52,741 nucleotides of DNA, taken from NCBI GenBank assembly GCA_020650975.1, contig JAIPMN010007982.1, positions 1 through 52,741 of the forward strand, given 5' to 3'. This document shows positions 12,501 to 27,500 of the stretch, piece by piece (positions within the stretch are counted from its first letter, which is position 1; each line of letters starts with the position of its first letter). Both the position numbers and the translations under genes were made by a program. The notes below the pieces were generated by a model. It was not told the DNA's origin and did not search any database. It saw only the letters and a program-made list of their open reading frames with translations. Origin of the DNA: Apostichopus californicus. Its lineage: Eukaryota; Echinodermata; Holothuroidea; Aspidochirotida; Stichopodidae.

Positions 12501-15500
12501 TTGACTTTTCTGCGGACGAACCTCTCTGAAGTAGGTGCCCACTTTGTCGACAGAGACCGGTTGGAGTTGCTCCCAACCCTGCACTCTGACCACTAACTGG
12601 TGCGCCAAGACTTCGTGTGTTTGGCCGTGGCGCTGTTTGCCTCGTCCCTCAAAGGAGAATGGACAGACCGCATTGGGCATCACCTCTTCCCAACTCCCGA
12701 AAGGACTCTGAGATCTGGGAGACTGAGGGCTTTCGATGACTCTGTAAAGAAAAAACCCGGCAAAAGATTGAAATTAGAATTGCAAAGTAGTTTTATTGGC
12801 TCAATTTTGGCACAAATTGAACGATGGACAGGCTCCTATCGACAAAGTTTAAAAAGACAATCAAGCAATTTCATGATACAGCTTCATTTACTGAGAAAGT
12901 CAAAACGAATTAATTGGATCAAGAGTCTGATTTTGGAAGAAACTCTATGAACTATGTGGAAAGATTGAAATGACCCAGGTTATGCATAACAGCAATGTGT
13001 ATGATAACACGTCGATAGTATGAACCTTATAGAAGTATAACTGAAACTGTGGTCAGGTAGGAGGGGAGGGGACTCTGGTCAGGTAGGGAGGGGGGACTGT
13101 AGTCAGGTAGGAGGGGGGAGGGGGAGGGGAAGGGGAAGAGGACGGACTGAATAACACCTCCATAATGATTACCCCAGGATAACTAGGTCAATCTCTGATG
13201 ACATACACAAACTCTCAAGAACACGTTAGTAGTTATATTTATAACCGATATGATTCCAAATTTGAAACTGATCACACACAAGTACAGGATGAAGCAGAAT
13301 GTGTTAGTGCATTTTGTGAACACATACTGAAGGGGGTAAAGAGGATGTGTCTGGAGTAGTGGGTATTCAACCCAGGCTACCTCAGGAGTGTATTCAACCC
13401 AGGCTACCCCAGGGGTGTATCAACCCAGGCTACCTCAGGAGTGTATCAACCCGGGCTACCTCAGGAGTGTATCAACCCAGGCTACCTCAGGAGTGTATCA
13501 ACCCAGGCTACCACAGGAGTGTATCAACCCAGGCTACCTTAGGAGTGTATCAACCCGGGCTACCTCAGGAGTGTATCAACCCGGGCTACCTCAGGAGTGT
13601 ATCAACCCGGGCTACCACAGGAGTGTATCAACCCAGGCTACCACAGGAGTGTATCAACCCAGGCTACCTCAGGGGTGTATCAACCCAGGCTACCTCAGGA
13701 GTGTATATATTATGCTGAGCTATCCCAGCCCTTACAAAGAAAAAAGAATATACAACAAGAACAAAAACATCAAAAAACAACAAGAGGTATTTACCTATTA
13801 GGTGCTGTCGTTACGGTAGCAAACCAGAGTCTGCAGCCCGTGAGATTTCTCAACGCAAACGGAACGAACGGAGACCTTTTCAGAGAGCTGCGATAGAGAT
13901 TAAATTTACAAGAAATTAGTTGCCTAAAGAAGATACACCTGCTTGTAATACTGAAGACCATGAAACATGTCTTAAAATCATGTCAAGTTATTTCTTTGAA
14001 AGAATTTAAACTTCCCCAACCTGAGGGAAGGGGGTGGGGGGGGATGGGTGTGGCGGCGGGTAATGAGAATAAATCATTCAAGATAAAAAATGCAAAGAAG
14101 ACATGAATTGCTCTTTACCTGTCTTTTGCCCGAGACTTGTAGTAGTCTTCAGTCCAGCTGTTTTTAGTATTGGTGTACAAATCCAGCATCTCTCTGGTGA
14201 TGTTGATGTTCAAACAATCGTCGACTATTGAGGAGAAAAAAAACAAGGCAAAAGAAAATATTTTCCCCGTATCAGAATAAAATATTAAACATAGATAATA
14301 GATTGATCAAGTGCCGTAGAGACAGATAAAATTGTAAGTTTAAAAGTAACTGACAGCGTCAATACGAAGTGCTCACCATATCTACAGACATGCCTGCCCC
14401 CCTCTCCCATTTCCCAGCCTCTCAAAGAAAAGTACAGATAACAGAAAAGTGACTATATATTAATATGATCAATCTTGTGCTCTCTCTGGCTTCTACCTTT
14501 ATTTCAATCATAGGGGGATTGGAAAGTTGATGGACAAACCCCTGGAGACCTGGCAACTTTCCTAACAAAAATTCAAGGTAATTTATTTGGTATTCTCAAA
14601 CTGCTTATGCTGTGACCCATGATGCTGTCCCATACATTCCTAGTTAAGATACATAGATTATATAACCATACATATAGATTACATAACATACACATATATT
14701 AAAAAATATACATATATTACATAACATACATATATTACATAACATACATTACATTACATAACATACATATATTACATAACCTACATATTGATGACATAAC
14801 ATATATATATATTACATAACCTACATACATATAACATAACATACATATATATTACAAAACATGCATAAATTACATAACATACATATATATTAAAAAACAT
14901 ACATATATTACATAACATACATATATTACATAACATACATATTGATGACATAACATATATTACATAACCTACATAAATATTACATAACATACATATATAT
15001 TACAAAACACATAAATTACAAAACATAAATATATATTACAAAACATACATAAATTACATAACATACATTTATTACATAACATACACATATTACATAACAT
15101 ACATATACATTACAAGGTGCCTTACCTTTCATCTGGATAAAGAGTTTTTCTGGGTACATTTTTCTCTCCTCTTGCTGTAGCCATTCGACATTACATCTGA
15201 GATTAGAGGTAATCATAGAGCAAAATTGAGATTCTGGACTTAAACCATCACTGGTCAAAGTAGGATGGGCTATTTCACCAAGGAAAAATCCACAGTGGAT
15301 TATTTTGTTCTCCTCTATAATGGTTTCTTACAAATTGCAATTAAAGTATAATATAGTATATATTTATTCATTGATTTTCATTACTATGTTACTCTTAGCA
15401 TGTCCTAGCAGGATGGCACTATAAGAAAATGGTTACTGCTATAGGGTAGATTTTACTTTGCTTGATAAATTTAGCGGGATTTACAGAGAAACCCAACATA

Positions 15501-18500
15501 CTATCATCTCACTTTAATGTACTGCTTAAATCAAAACTCGTTGAGTTCACTGCTACATCGGTTTATGGCTTTCACAAGGTTTCCATATTTCCGTGGTCCC
15601 AAATAATAACAAATCAACCCTAAATGCATATGAGACAAACTAGTATGCCTATGACCTGAAGGGTTATGGGTATTGTTAACATGTTATGATCTGTTATCTA
15701 AAGACAGCCACAGTATCATCCATGCATAATAAACGGAAATCTCTAAGCCCACGCGAAAGAATCTAACTAGAACAACTTGATGACAATCCCTCTTCGACAA
15801 CAATTATTACTCTCTCGACGAGAGACTCACCTCCACGGCTCTATGAACGGTTCCCAACCAGATATGGCTCTGTTGTAATAATCTCCTGATAGGACGCCGT
15901 AAGCGCGACCTTCCAGATTTTGTAACAGCTTCTGGAAGATGTCCAAATTCTGGAGAGAGAGTTCTAAGAGGGGCACGTCAGAGTCGCCGCAATCATCGAT
16001 GAGGCAGATACTGAAGGAGGCGGCTCGGACCTGAAGGAGGACGAGAATCATTTAACTTACACAGGTGTGAAGCAGGGGGCGATACACATTATCCTCTATA
16101 CATTAATTGTAAAACTGAAACTTGAACAAGATGCTCACAAGTTAAAGAAAGAACGAAAAAGAAAAAATAATCTGAAGATTATCCCTAAATGTGCTGTCTG
16201 TGGCTATGAACTTATGCACAAGATATCAGTAACGTGGATCAGAATCGTCAAGCAATTTGATCCTACACATGTAGATGTCACATTACACTCACCTTTGGTT
16301 TGGCTCACAAGTTTCACAGGTAATAACCCTTACACCATCTTTAAACTTAAATATAACCCACTTCTTACATAAGGATCTCAGATTAAGAACGACAAAATCG
16401 GCCTCAAAGGTAGTTCGCACGCATCGATCAAAACTTGGTCGTGCGAGTTGACTTACTTCAACGCCAGCTATCTCCAGTTTCTTGTCATCGTATTCTTCTG
16501 CCTTGTGAGTTGGAGTGTATTTGACTGTTGGCTGGGCATGGATTAGAAGCCAGCTGCCAGCTTCGTCCAAGTGATAATTACTCTCCGACAGAGCCCTCTG
16601 ACAGTCCTCTAACTTGAAACCAAGCTCCATTAGTCTCTTGACTACAAGAAAATAGAAAATATTTCATTAATTAAAAACACACAAAAAAACTGATACTGCA
16701 TATATCCACACTTATGTTTAATTTTTAATTTTCTATTGTTTGATATTAAATCTGTCTTGCTGTATGGAATTATGAAGCTGCTGCAGTCTTTTTCATTTTC
16801 ACATGAAGCCTTACATTGCAGTTTTTCATATTTCATCCAGCAATTTTTCCACTTTTATCCAGCAAATTTTATCCACAAGGACGCTGCCTTCATCCATATC
16901 TTTGCATTGCACCCAGTTTTGTCTTACACAGCTATATACTAATTGACATAACTGAAACTTCAGTTTGTTTTTTCTTTTAATTTTCATATGCAATACCGTG
17001 CATACTCATGTTTGAATTCATACTTACGCTGTTTCTGTTTGTATTTATCCTGAGGAGACGTCCTCTCTATTGCACTTTGTAGCTCCTTCTCGATGGCGTT
17101 CACCGATACTTGCTTCAGCTGCTCTGGTAACGAGTTCATGATTCCCAAGAAGAGTTGGGTGTCGTGGTAAGAGACCCGGATATTCAGAGCTTCTGTGTGG
17201 ACCTGACATTTGTAGGGCAAAGAGAAGATGAAAGATAAACAGGTGGTGGATGAAAGAGAGATAACAAAGGAAAACGTGTCATGAAGAAATGTATATTAAG
17301 TTGTAAAAGGCAATGTCAAAACAAACAGTACAACACATTTCAGCTATGCAGTGACAATCAAGATACATGTGAGGGGAGATGGATGGGAGGGGAGATGGAT
17401 GGGAGGGGAGATGGATGGGAGGGGAGATGGGCAGGGCATGAGGGAGGGGGGTGAGGAAGGAGGGTGAACTGCCTCCTACAAGAGGATTATGGGAATGGCA
17501 TATTCCTCTAAATTTATGGTAGCATCACTTAATTAAAATTGTGAGAATGTTAAAAGGGATTGTAGACCACTGCTCGTAAATGAGGAAGGGAGGAGTGGGA
17601 GGGGGTGTAAAGTGGGGGGGGGGGACCACACCCACCGTTCATTCTGTTCTACATTTGTACCTCAACATGATACATACCTCCAAGATGGAGTGACCATCCA
17701 TGACATCAGATAGACCCCCTCTCATCACCTTCTTCTGGTTAAGATGCGAGGGACTTCCCTTTAACTGGAAGTTGATGGTGGCTGGGTCGATGATAGAGAG
17801 GGCGGTCTCCTGCTCATTGTTCATGAAGCATGAGAAGGTCTCGAGACCCTCCAGACTGCAGAAGAAGGGATTCTCTTTTGACTGGGGCATGTAGACCAAG
17901 ACAGCACATGTAAACTAGAAGAAAAAACAAACAATGAAACATAAAATAGTAGTAATGAATAAAAATCCCATAGAGATTTATAATATGGATGCCAATTTGG
18001 ACAATACAGCGCAATTTGTATGGTATAGAATGGTATAGTATGGTATAGTACAGTAAAGTATACTAGTATAGTACAGTATAGTGTTTAGTATAGTGTATAG
18101 TATAGTGTATAGTATAGCACACTAGTATAGTATACAAATAATGAATGGTTATGAGTGCAATAAGTGCAAATATTTCATGAGTTGAAAGATGGAATGTTCC
18201 ATTCAACGAGGCGCAGCCGAGTTGAATGGAACAAATTACATCTTTCAACGAATGAAATATTTGCACTATTGCACGAATGGAAACCATTCATTATTTGTTT
18301 TATATAACACCTTCAAATTTGGATATAATTGGATGTAAAATGCACTCATGCAACAGATTGTTTTGAACATACAGGTTTCTCTGCTCTCTTACCATTGAAA
18401 AAAGTGCTATCAAAAAAGTATAATGCACGGTTCTATTTCATAGAGTGCAATAGAGCGGATTTTGCATGCAATCGACGAGCAATTGACCAATCAAATGGCC

Positions 18501-21500
18501 GGAATATAATTAGGTGTTGTATAATACAGTATAGTGTATAGTATAGTACAGTATAGTGTATAGTATAGTGTAGTTATACTAGACTGTACTGTGTACTATA
18601 CTAAACTATACTTTAACTATACTAAACTATACTAGACTGTAAAACTTTATAGTATAGTATAGACTACTATAGACTAGTATAGACTATACTAGACTGAAAA
18701 AGTATATATATATTTTTTTGCAAAGAACCCGTTGATCTATAAATAAATATAAAATGGTTAACTGCTTTTCCCACATTAAATATGGTTTTACATTGCAGAG
18801 TCAAGTTTTGAAAAGTAGCTAATTATGTTTGCACAAAACAGTCAAGGAAAGGAAATGATTTTTGGAAACCTCATAATTTTTACCCACCTTCAGGATTACA
18901 GCTGCCGAGTCAACTAATGCGTTGTTCTCCACGATGACAAATTCCGTCTCCGTTATGTTGATACGGAATTCTTGGTTCTTCTCCCCCTAAAACAGAATGA
19001 AGACCAGAAGATCATTTACAGCTCAATCTTGGGTTTGGTTTTTTTTTTACCTTACATCCATGGTTTCATTTAATTAGGAGAAGAAAGGAACAGTTTTTGG
19101 CTAGAATGAGAATAAAACCAGCAACCTCAGGATATTTGCTGACAATCTTCCAGTCTGTTTTGCATTTTTTGGTTTTTAATTCACTTATTCAACTGATGAA
19201 ATATATATAAATAAATAACACTGAAAAGAAGCTTGGCAAGTCTGGAAATATTTGACTCTTTCTAAATCTTTGATTGCTATAACTGAATATGAATATTTTA
19301 CAATGTCAAAATTCCATTATAATACAGGTTCAGTGACTTAACTCTTCCAGTTTAAGTTCAAATAAATTCACTGAATTTGGTAATAATTGTATCGGGGCTC
19401 AATTTAGGCTTCCATCGTGATTAATAAAAACACCAGAATCCTGGATGTCAGTCTTTGTCAAATTCCAATGGAAATCGTTAATTAACAGCTAATCATAAAT
19501 CTTTGAGTGACAAAAGCTGAAAAACAGCATCTCGCTTTGATCGATTCCTAACATATTTTGGTTCAATAATTGGACTTTTTTGGTAAAATTTGCTTCAAAC
19601 CAGTGACCAACTAGAATTGGCTGTTTTGAAACAGTTAAGTCAAAAATCACTGAAATATTTAGATATTTTTGCAAAAAGTAAAATTCACTGACTTCATCAT
19701 CTCTGATCACTCTCTTGGTAACGATCCCTGTTCCCACGGCAACTGGAACATTGGTCTTGCCTCCTTCTGGTCCGAGGGTAGATGACGTTGACTTTGAGTG
19801 AGAAGCTTCGGAGTTCTTGCTGCTGGTCGCCTCTGCAGATTACGAGATCGATATGTATCGATATCTCATTGCAACTTCCGTATTGGGAAATTTAGTATTT
19901 TAACAAGTGAATGCTTTCAACTGTTTCTTGTAGAATGTTGCCCCAAATATCTGATGATTCCTCGTCACCATGCTCTGAGTTAACTTTTTCTATAAACTTA
20001 AGCTTTACACTCATCGGACATGTCTTAAGATCAACAAACTTCACCATTTTTTCCACATGTTCCAGAGGAATTCCAGTTATAGTGTTCTATGGTGGTGTAC
20101 AGAGATATCACAGGACTCCCTGAATATATATAGTTGCACTGTTTTGATATCAATACCATTTGTTTAATGTCTTGAAATTTCATTTCAATTTTGCATTACT
20201 ACCAACTAGCACAATTAAAAAAAAAAATTTAAAAAAAATGGGACTACAAAAAAAAAAAAATCCAAACTGAATCTGAGATCTGCTCTTTACCTGTCCTGAA
20301 GCTTTGGCTATCATAATCTAACAAGAAATCCTTGACGGCCAACATCAAGTCCATGACACAGATGACCCTCATGTTGTTTAGCAAGACCGTTCCTTTCATG
20401 TGCTCCGCGTTGGAGTTGTAGTGGAGTTCCAACTGGAGGGGATTCAAATTCCGGCTGTGATGCTTCGTCGGGGTGAATACCTCCTGGAAGACGTTCTTCT
20501 GAGGCCCTCTTGTTTTATCAGTGCCTGTAATTATTAACGAGAAGAACAAGAAGAAGGGGAAAGAAAGAAAGAAAGTTGACATTTTACTCACTATTCGTGG
20601 AACATTTTCATTCCCTGTGCTGACATGTGTATGACATGATGAAATAAGAAACACTTCCAAATGAGCAAATTTAATTACTCTGCCGACATGCACATTTGAC
20701 AATATTGCATATCTCTGTTTGGTATTCCTACTGTAGCTCATTTAAACAAAACTTGTACTTTTTGAAATGAACAACTCATTTAAAGAACAACTCTATTCCA
20801 CAAGAAATCCAGCGGATTACAAGACTGGGGGTGGAGGGGGGCATCAATTTTCTATCCCATTCCTGCCCCTGAGACCACCATTTGTAATGTTCCCATTTAA
20901 TCGACAAGATTGTACCCCAGCATCTAACCAAATTCTCAAATACTGAATCAGGTGAAGTCAGCATTTCCACCACCAGGGCGATGCAGCAGCGACGAACGAA
21001 AAAGTGAAAAACTTCAAGGAAAAAAATATTTAATAAATGGGCAGACAAATCCATATTAATAAAGAACAATTTACATATCTCATGTGTATAGAAAATGTCT
21101 GAATTATCATCTTATAAATACCTGTGTGCCTGGTATCATGGGCTCTTATCGCATGTGACACCAGATCCACCGTTATGGAGTCGTTGGAGAAACTTTCAAA
21201 AGAAAACTGGGACTCGTTAAAGTTGAACTGAGCGATGGACTTCTTCTGCTTGTGGAGGTCCTCCACTTTGATGACATCACAGATTTCCAGGGTCACATTG
21301 GTTAGGTCAATATTCATACAGATGCTAGTCCACACTTGACCACTGAGGACGGTCTAATAATTGACAGTAAAAAAAATGAAATTAACATTGAAGGAAAACA
21401 TACAACCTGGTCAAACAACGTAAAAGATGACCACAAACTTTACTATTGCCAATGTTCAGGTTCCTCCAAATTCAAATTCAGTATTGCAAATACTTGTTTT

Positions 21501-24500
21501 AAAGTGAGAAACACTTCTTGTTTTATATATTTTCTGAATTTGACTATAATAAAAATGTTATCAAAGAAGTAAAATGATTTGTCATGGTATATTGTTCAAA
21601 GACTGCCTGCAAATATTGATGTTTCCTATACACATCCACTTATGTGACATTACCATTCCCTTGATTCTACCTGAGCATAATTCCCATTTTTGATGGTCTG
21701 TTGGTTGTGTTTCAATACCAAACTTACACCGTTATCACACAATTCCTTCATTTCATGTGATCACTTTTCTTTTCTGCATGAATGCTGTAAAACTTTCTTC
21801 TTGATCAAATTGATGCAGTAAGCTAATTAGCTGTACAATTTGATGAGTTAAACAACTTTCCTCTGAGTTCTGTTATGCAGATTAGACTAGGTCTACATAC
21901 TTTTGGTGGGATAGTGTGGAAGGCTCAACGTTAGGCTATATGCAAATACGTGTTAAATCTATCGAGCATAGTAACCTTTCTTGGCAGTAACCATTATGAC
22001 ACTCATGGAATAAGTTAACAACTTAATCTGTGCTCTAGCCTGTGTATGGCAGGATACTTTGTATAGCACACAAACGGATGGTTAAAAGTTGTAAAAGAAT
22101 GAAAAAGAATCAATGTCTTTTGTTTTGTGTACATCTTCCTCACCTGATTCACAGGGTTTTCAGGCTTGGGAACATTCTGAAATTCTTCGAGTGGTTCTCC
22201 GAGGTTGTGTTCCAGCATGCCTCGGATCAGCTGATATTGAGGTACGTCCACACAACAGTGCACACTAGAGAGCTTACCAGCGATACTCATATCAGGAACT
22301 AAGGAACCATAGAATAAATGCAAAATGAACAAACAAATACATACATTTATAAACCAAAGTTATGAAAACATAATTCCCATTAACCTCCATTATCAAGTAA
22401 CTCCTCCTGTAAGTTATGCTTCAGCACAGTACATCTCCTGCAGCCTTCATCATACTACCCGTTGTTCTGTCTAATTTTACCCCGTTCTCTATTCAATTGA
22501 ACAATTATATAAAACAAATTATGTTATATATCATATATATTATGTTACATATCATATATACTATATCGTATATCACATATTATATATTATACATAATATA
22601 TAATATAATAAACATCATATATGATAAATTAAACATCATATATAACATATTAAACAGCATATATGATATATTAAACATCATGTACAATATATTAAACAGC
22701 ATATATGATATATTAAACAGCATGTATAATATATTGTATCTCATATTTAATATATTAAACAGCATATATAATATATTATTCATCATATATATTATATTAT
22801 ATGTCATATAAAATATCATCACATTGCAGTCATCACATTGGCAGCTCAAGCATGCTTTGCATCCCAATGAATAATGGTTAATGAAAAGTAACACTACCAG
22901 ATAACGATTAATTTTCGGGCAAAAAGAAAAATTTGTAAAAAGTTATAGAAATTTCTGTGCTTACCAGCTCTACTTATGGCCGATGCTAGGTTCCTCTCCA
23001 CCTGAAGCTTCAGCATACAGGTCTGTTCTAATAACTTGAAACCCTATCATAAAAATGAAAGAGGAAATTGATTGTCATTGTAGCCAAATCTCAGTTTTCC
23101 TGGATGAAACAAAAGGAACATTTGAACTTTGACATATTCTGCACCGTTCATAAATTTTAACCAAGCAGTTTGTAAATTCACACTTGGTTTGAAGCAATCA
23201 GACAGGCTTAGCTCATTGATGTCACATACATAACACATTTCATGTAAGTACACAGCATTCCCTATTTTCCTTTGGTGCAAATCACCCTCTTTCTGCCAAT
23301 TTAAATATTACCTTTCTCACTACCACGAACGACGGGAAGATCAGAGCGGTCGTTTCTCTGGGATCGAAGTCGTCGTGTTCGATCCTGTGGCTTGAGAAGA
23401 GATCCATGTCGACCAAGTCGATGTGGATGCAATCTAACAGACAGACGTGATCCAGCGGATCATCGCTGGGAGACTTTGTCTTGTTCAGGTCAGGTTCACT
23501 TTGTGACTGAATTACTTCCGTCCGTCCGTTGTTCACTGTAAGGACATAAATTCTGAATGTTTCAATATATTTTGCCTTACGATTAAGAAAAAATCCAAAT
23601 AATATAAAAGTGAGGCAAAGCTGATCACTGGGACATAAGGTACTTGTCGAGAATAATTTTTAGCCATTTTTCTAAATATTTCAGAGATGAAAGAACTATT
23701 GAGAAGCTAAAATTTTACCAATGGCTCGTATCATTATTGAACAGGGTAGATCAAGTGGCTCACTAATATGAATGTCTACGTAGACGCACAAAGAAACATG
23801 CCAAATGAAAATTGAAATAAATATGCAAATTTTGCGGGAAGGATACCTGGGTTGTAAGGAAATATAATCGGGAGGTCACTGTTAGGAGTCCCATTCTAGC
23901 CTCTTTTCTCTAGATTTCATCACAACTGGTTCTATTTCTTTTTTAATAACGAGACACAATATTGTGGTATTGTTCTCTACTGAAGTTTCTCTGCAGCTTG
24001 CCCATCCACCCCACTCTCCCCACAAAAAGAGTAAGTTTCCCCTTGTAAATAAGGCCTTTGAGATTTAAATGAAAGACAGTCAATGTGTGTTCTATAGCAT
24101 ATATACTACGTGCTGAGATACATGTCAACTACAGAAAAGAAAAATCTGCCAGGCCATTGCAAAATTGTAAAAGCAAATAACCCATGAATCTTGCTGTAAA
24201 TACAAAGTGGACATGCTTTCATCACTCTTCAAATGAATGAAAACAAACCTTTTAAGCCAGTCAGATCTAAGTTTCCTCGGCCCCTTATCGATGGTGACAC
24301 TGGCAGGTCCTCCAGCAGCGGACCGGCAAGTCCTGGAGGAGGGGACTGGTAGACCACGTTCTTCCTGGGCTCTGCCTTATTAACGGAGTCTGTCGATTCA
24401 CTTTTGAGTGACCTTTCACCTCTGGGGGAGACCTTGGAGCTGAATTTAGAGATGGTACCCTTGGAACCGGCGGAGAGGAAGCAATTGGTCAAGGTCAGAT

Positions 24501-27500
24501 TACCGAGGTTGATGACCAGGAGTTCCTTGGACCGTGAGCTGATCGGGGCTAGAATGACAGGAGACCCCGCCTGCACGTCCAACTTGATGCGAGCTGCATT
24601 CTTTGGACCTTCTTGCACCTGAAAGTTGAATAACCTTCGTGAATCTCTGGCAAGACAGTTTAATAAAGCGGATATTTTTTTTTGCAGCATCGGATCACTA
24701 GAATTTTTGTGAACTTCTTCCATTTGATGACTGTCAAATTTTTGGGTTATCTTATTTCCTGTGTGTGTATTTTCTCTTTAAAATTAAATTAAACTATGAC
24801 TGAAAGAAAGAAATCGTTAATAAACCAACCGACTCGTAAAGTAAAATCAGTACCGAGGGTTTACATTCTTGTATCAAGGCAGGGCCTTCTCACACGACTT
24901 TTACAAATATTAACCCCTGATCTTTTGGTGACTTGTCACACCCACACATCCAGGTGTGCACAATTCAAACAGTCGCTCTCGGGGTGCTAGAATGCACAAA
25001 ATCTAATTTTCCCCTGGAGGACTTCCCATAGGATGCAGCCATAGGTTGCACGCAACTATATTTACAAGTTACCTCGCAGGTCCCCATTTTATACCTGGGT
25101 GAAGAGAGGCAATGAAGACAATGGACACAACGTCATGATTGGCCAGGACTTGAACCTTCAATCCTTAGATCCCAACTCTACACGATGCTGCGTCGGTCGA
25201 TATACCCACACAGGAACAGACATCTCCCACTAATCACTTGATACACAGAAATTGTCACTCTTCATACTCAAATGCTTGTGGAATCGTACTCCCAAACAGA
25301 CTGAAACAGATCCGATCCCAAATCAATCAGGATCAACAGTGATCCTATCCCACGTCACTCAGGATCAACAGTGATCCTATCCCAAATCAATCAGGATCAA
25401 CAGTGATCCTATCCCACGTCACTCAGGATCAACAGTGATCCTATCCCACGTCACTCAGGATCAACAGTGACAACTCACAAAGACAATAATGCAGATTTCA
25501 TACAGTTCTGTGGAAGCAGTAAATCCTACGGAGATGTGAAACATGTGTAGTCCATACAACAACTGGGCAACAAGCCATATAACATAACATATGCATTACA
25601 TCTCATGAACCAATGCTGTAAAACTATAAATAATTTCTCTTAGGGGTGAGTCTGAATAAAATCACTGGTAGATGGCCCAAATAATTACCCAATATGTATT
25701 ATGCTTCTTCTTGATAGGCTTACTCACCTCTCTACCAGCTGTAGAAGCCCTTATCTGGCCCAGCATGTCCTGAAGCTGGCTAAACTGCTGGAAGAATGCT
25801 ACCACCTCGTTCTGAAACCTCGCCGTATGGATGTAACGGACAGAGGACATTCTGAGTTTGACGCTCATGTCAAACTCTCTCTTCAGTAGAAGATCTGGCC
25901 TACCGTATCTGCATGGGGTGAGCCGAGGTAGATCAATGACCTTTACAAGTGAATACTTCAAAGGAGAGGGTGTGGGGGGGGTGGGTGCAGGGGAAGAAGG
26001 GGGTTGGGCAAAGTCTCCTGTTAAAAGCAGATCATTGTCAAGGTATATTAACATAGAGCCTAAATTGCCAATGGAAACGACTACATATTTTCGTCTGTGT
26101 GTCACAGCAGACTGACCACTGTGGCAGATAAAATGCTACACAAAGTACCACATTTCTACAAATATTTTAAATAATACATGAATGAGTGAGAGGGAAAGGG
26201 ACCTAAAGCAACAGTTTGGAAAGATTTTGTCCACCTTTGCTGTTTCACATCTGTACTTGTCTAATACAAAGTTTACTGTTACTTCATTCAACATACAAAG
26301 TGTCACAAAATGTCTTTTTTCTTTTCTTTTTTTTGGAGGGGGGAGGGGCAGGAAGGAAGGTGTGTGGATGGGCTATAATTTCATAACATTTGCCTAAAAT
26401 AGTTCTATACACTCCAGTTATATAATATAAACATGAAATGGTTATTCAATTTTCCCTTTTACAAATTTGTCTAATAAAGGTATCTATCATTTTAATACAG
26501 TGGAATCACTGTATCACAGAACCAACTGATTTGAAGAAAGCTTACGATGCCAAAAGACCTGACAGTAAGAATTTTAGCAGGCTCTCTAAGAGGGGTATAT
26601 CGACAATCTTTTATACATACACCAGGTCAAGAGATGGGTCGGGTACTAAACAGGATTATATGAAGTCAATGTGATATTTCGATTCAATGCAATTCAAAGC
26701 TATTTTTTCATATGCTTTACAGCAGTAAATGACAAAATGCTAAGAAACTGGTATAGTTACACATATGATGGGCACTAGTAAAACGAGATTGTTTTATATC
26801 AAAGCTAGCGACCAAGAGAAAAAGAAAAGGCTAAAACAAAAAGAGAACAAATAAAAACACAACCGGAACAAGGAGAAAATATTGAAGTCACAGAAGGGGA
26901 AACCTCGCTAGAAACAAAGAAAACAAAGATGAGAATATAGCTGAAGGAGATCTAGATGGTGGAAGAAGTAATAAAAGGAAAATTCCTCTCTGCAACTTAC
27001 TTGAAGAAATCAAAGCTCACAGCCTCTTCCCCCTTTGTAAAGAACCTCTCTGGATAGAGTTTACCGTGGGGTGTGAGATCAAGGAGTGAGATCTTCCCGA
27101 GCTTGCCAGAAACGTCCATGTTGCCATCCTGCAGGACGACATGAGCTGTTACCACGGAGACATTGGCCTTGGCCAGTTCATACTCTGGTTTGTTGAGGAT
27201 GAGAGACAGGGACGCCATCTGGATCCTCATCTCGGTGGTCTTCTCTCTCTGCTCGCCTGTCAAAAACATTTATCGTAGAAGAAGGATGACAAACCTTCAA
27301 ATCCTTCACCAGGGCATAGCTTAGTGTCTACATGTTTTTGCATAAGAATTGACACATCAACCTTAATGTTGTTTTTGCATGGCAATTTGTGATATGATAC
27401 TGGATAAATTATTTCACTGTTGACAAACCCAAATAAGTGGGTCGTTTTTGTATGTGTTTGCATTTACAACACAACACAAAGTACTCCGCATCAGGCATCT

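Noticed and set aside
13362..13705. CRISPR-like array
   Set aside because: Units abut one another with no unique spacers, and the host is a eukaryote.
13347..13896. Plus-strand frames with '[11 protein letters not shown]' and similar repeats
   Set aside because: 26-bp minisatellite open in all frames, in intron 43.
14781..15258. Minus-strand Tyr/Val/Cys-rich frames
   Set aside because: Simple AT satellite; only 15126-15196 is real coding sequence (exon 41).
20776..21069. Protein-looking minus frame with several Trp residues between exons 33 and 34
   Set aside because: Exons 33 and 34 join in phase without it, it has no family similarity that I know, and it contains a G/C-rich low-complexity part.
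22416..22894. Ile/Tyr/Asn-rich frames on both strands
   Set aside because: 21-bp AT repeat, keeps frame because 21 is a multiple of 3.
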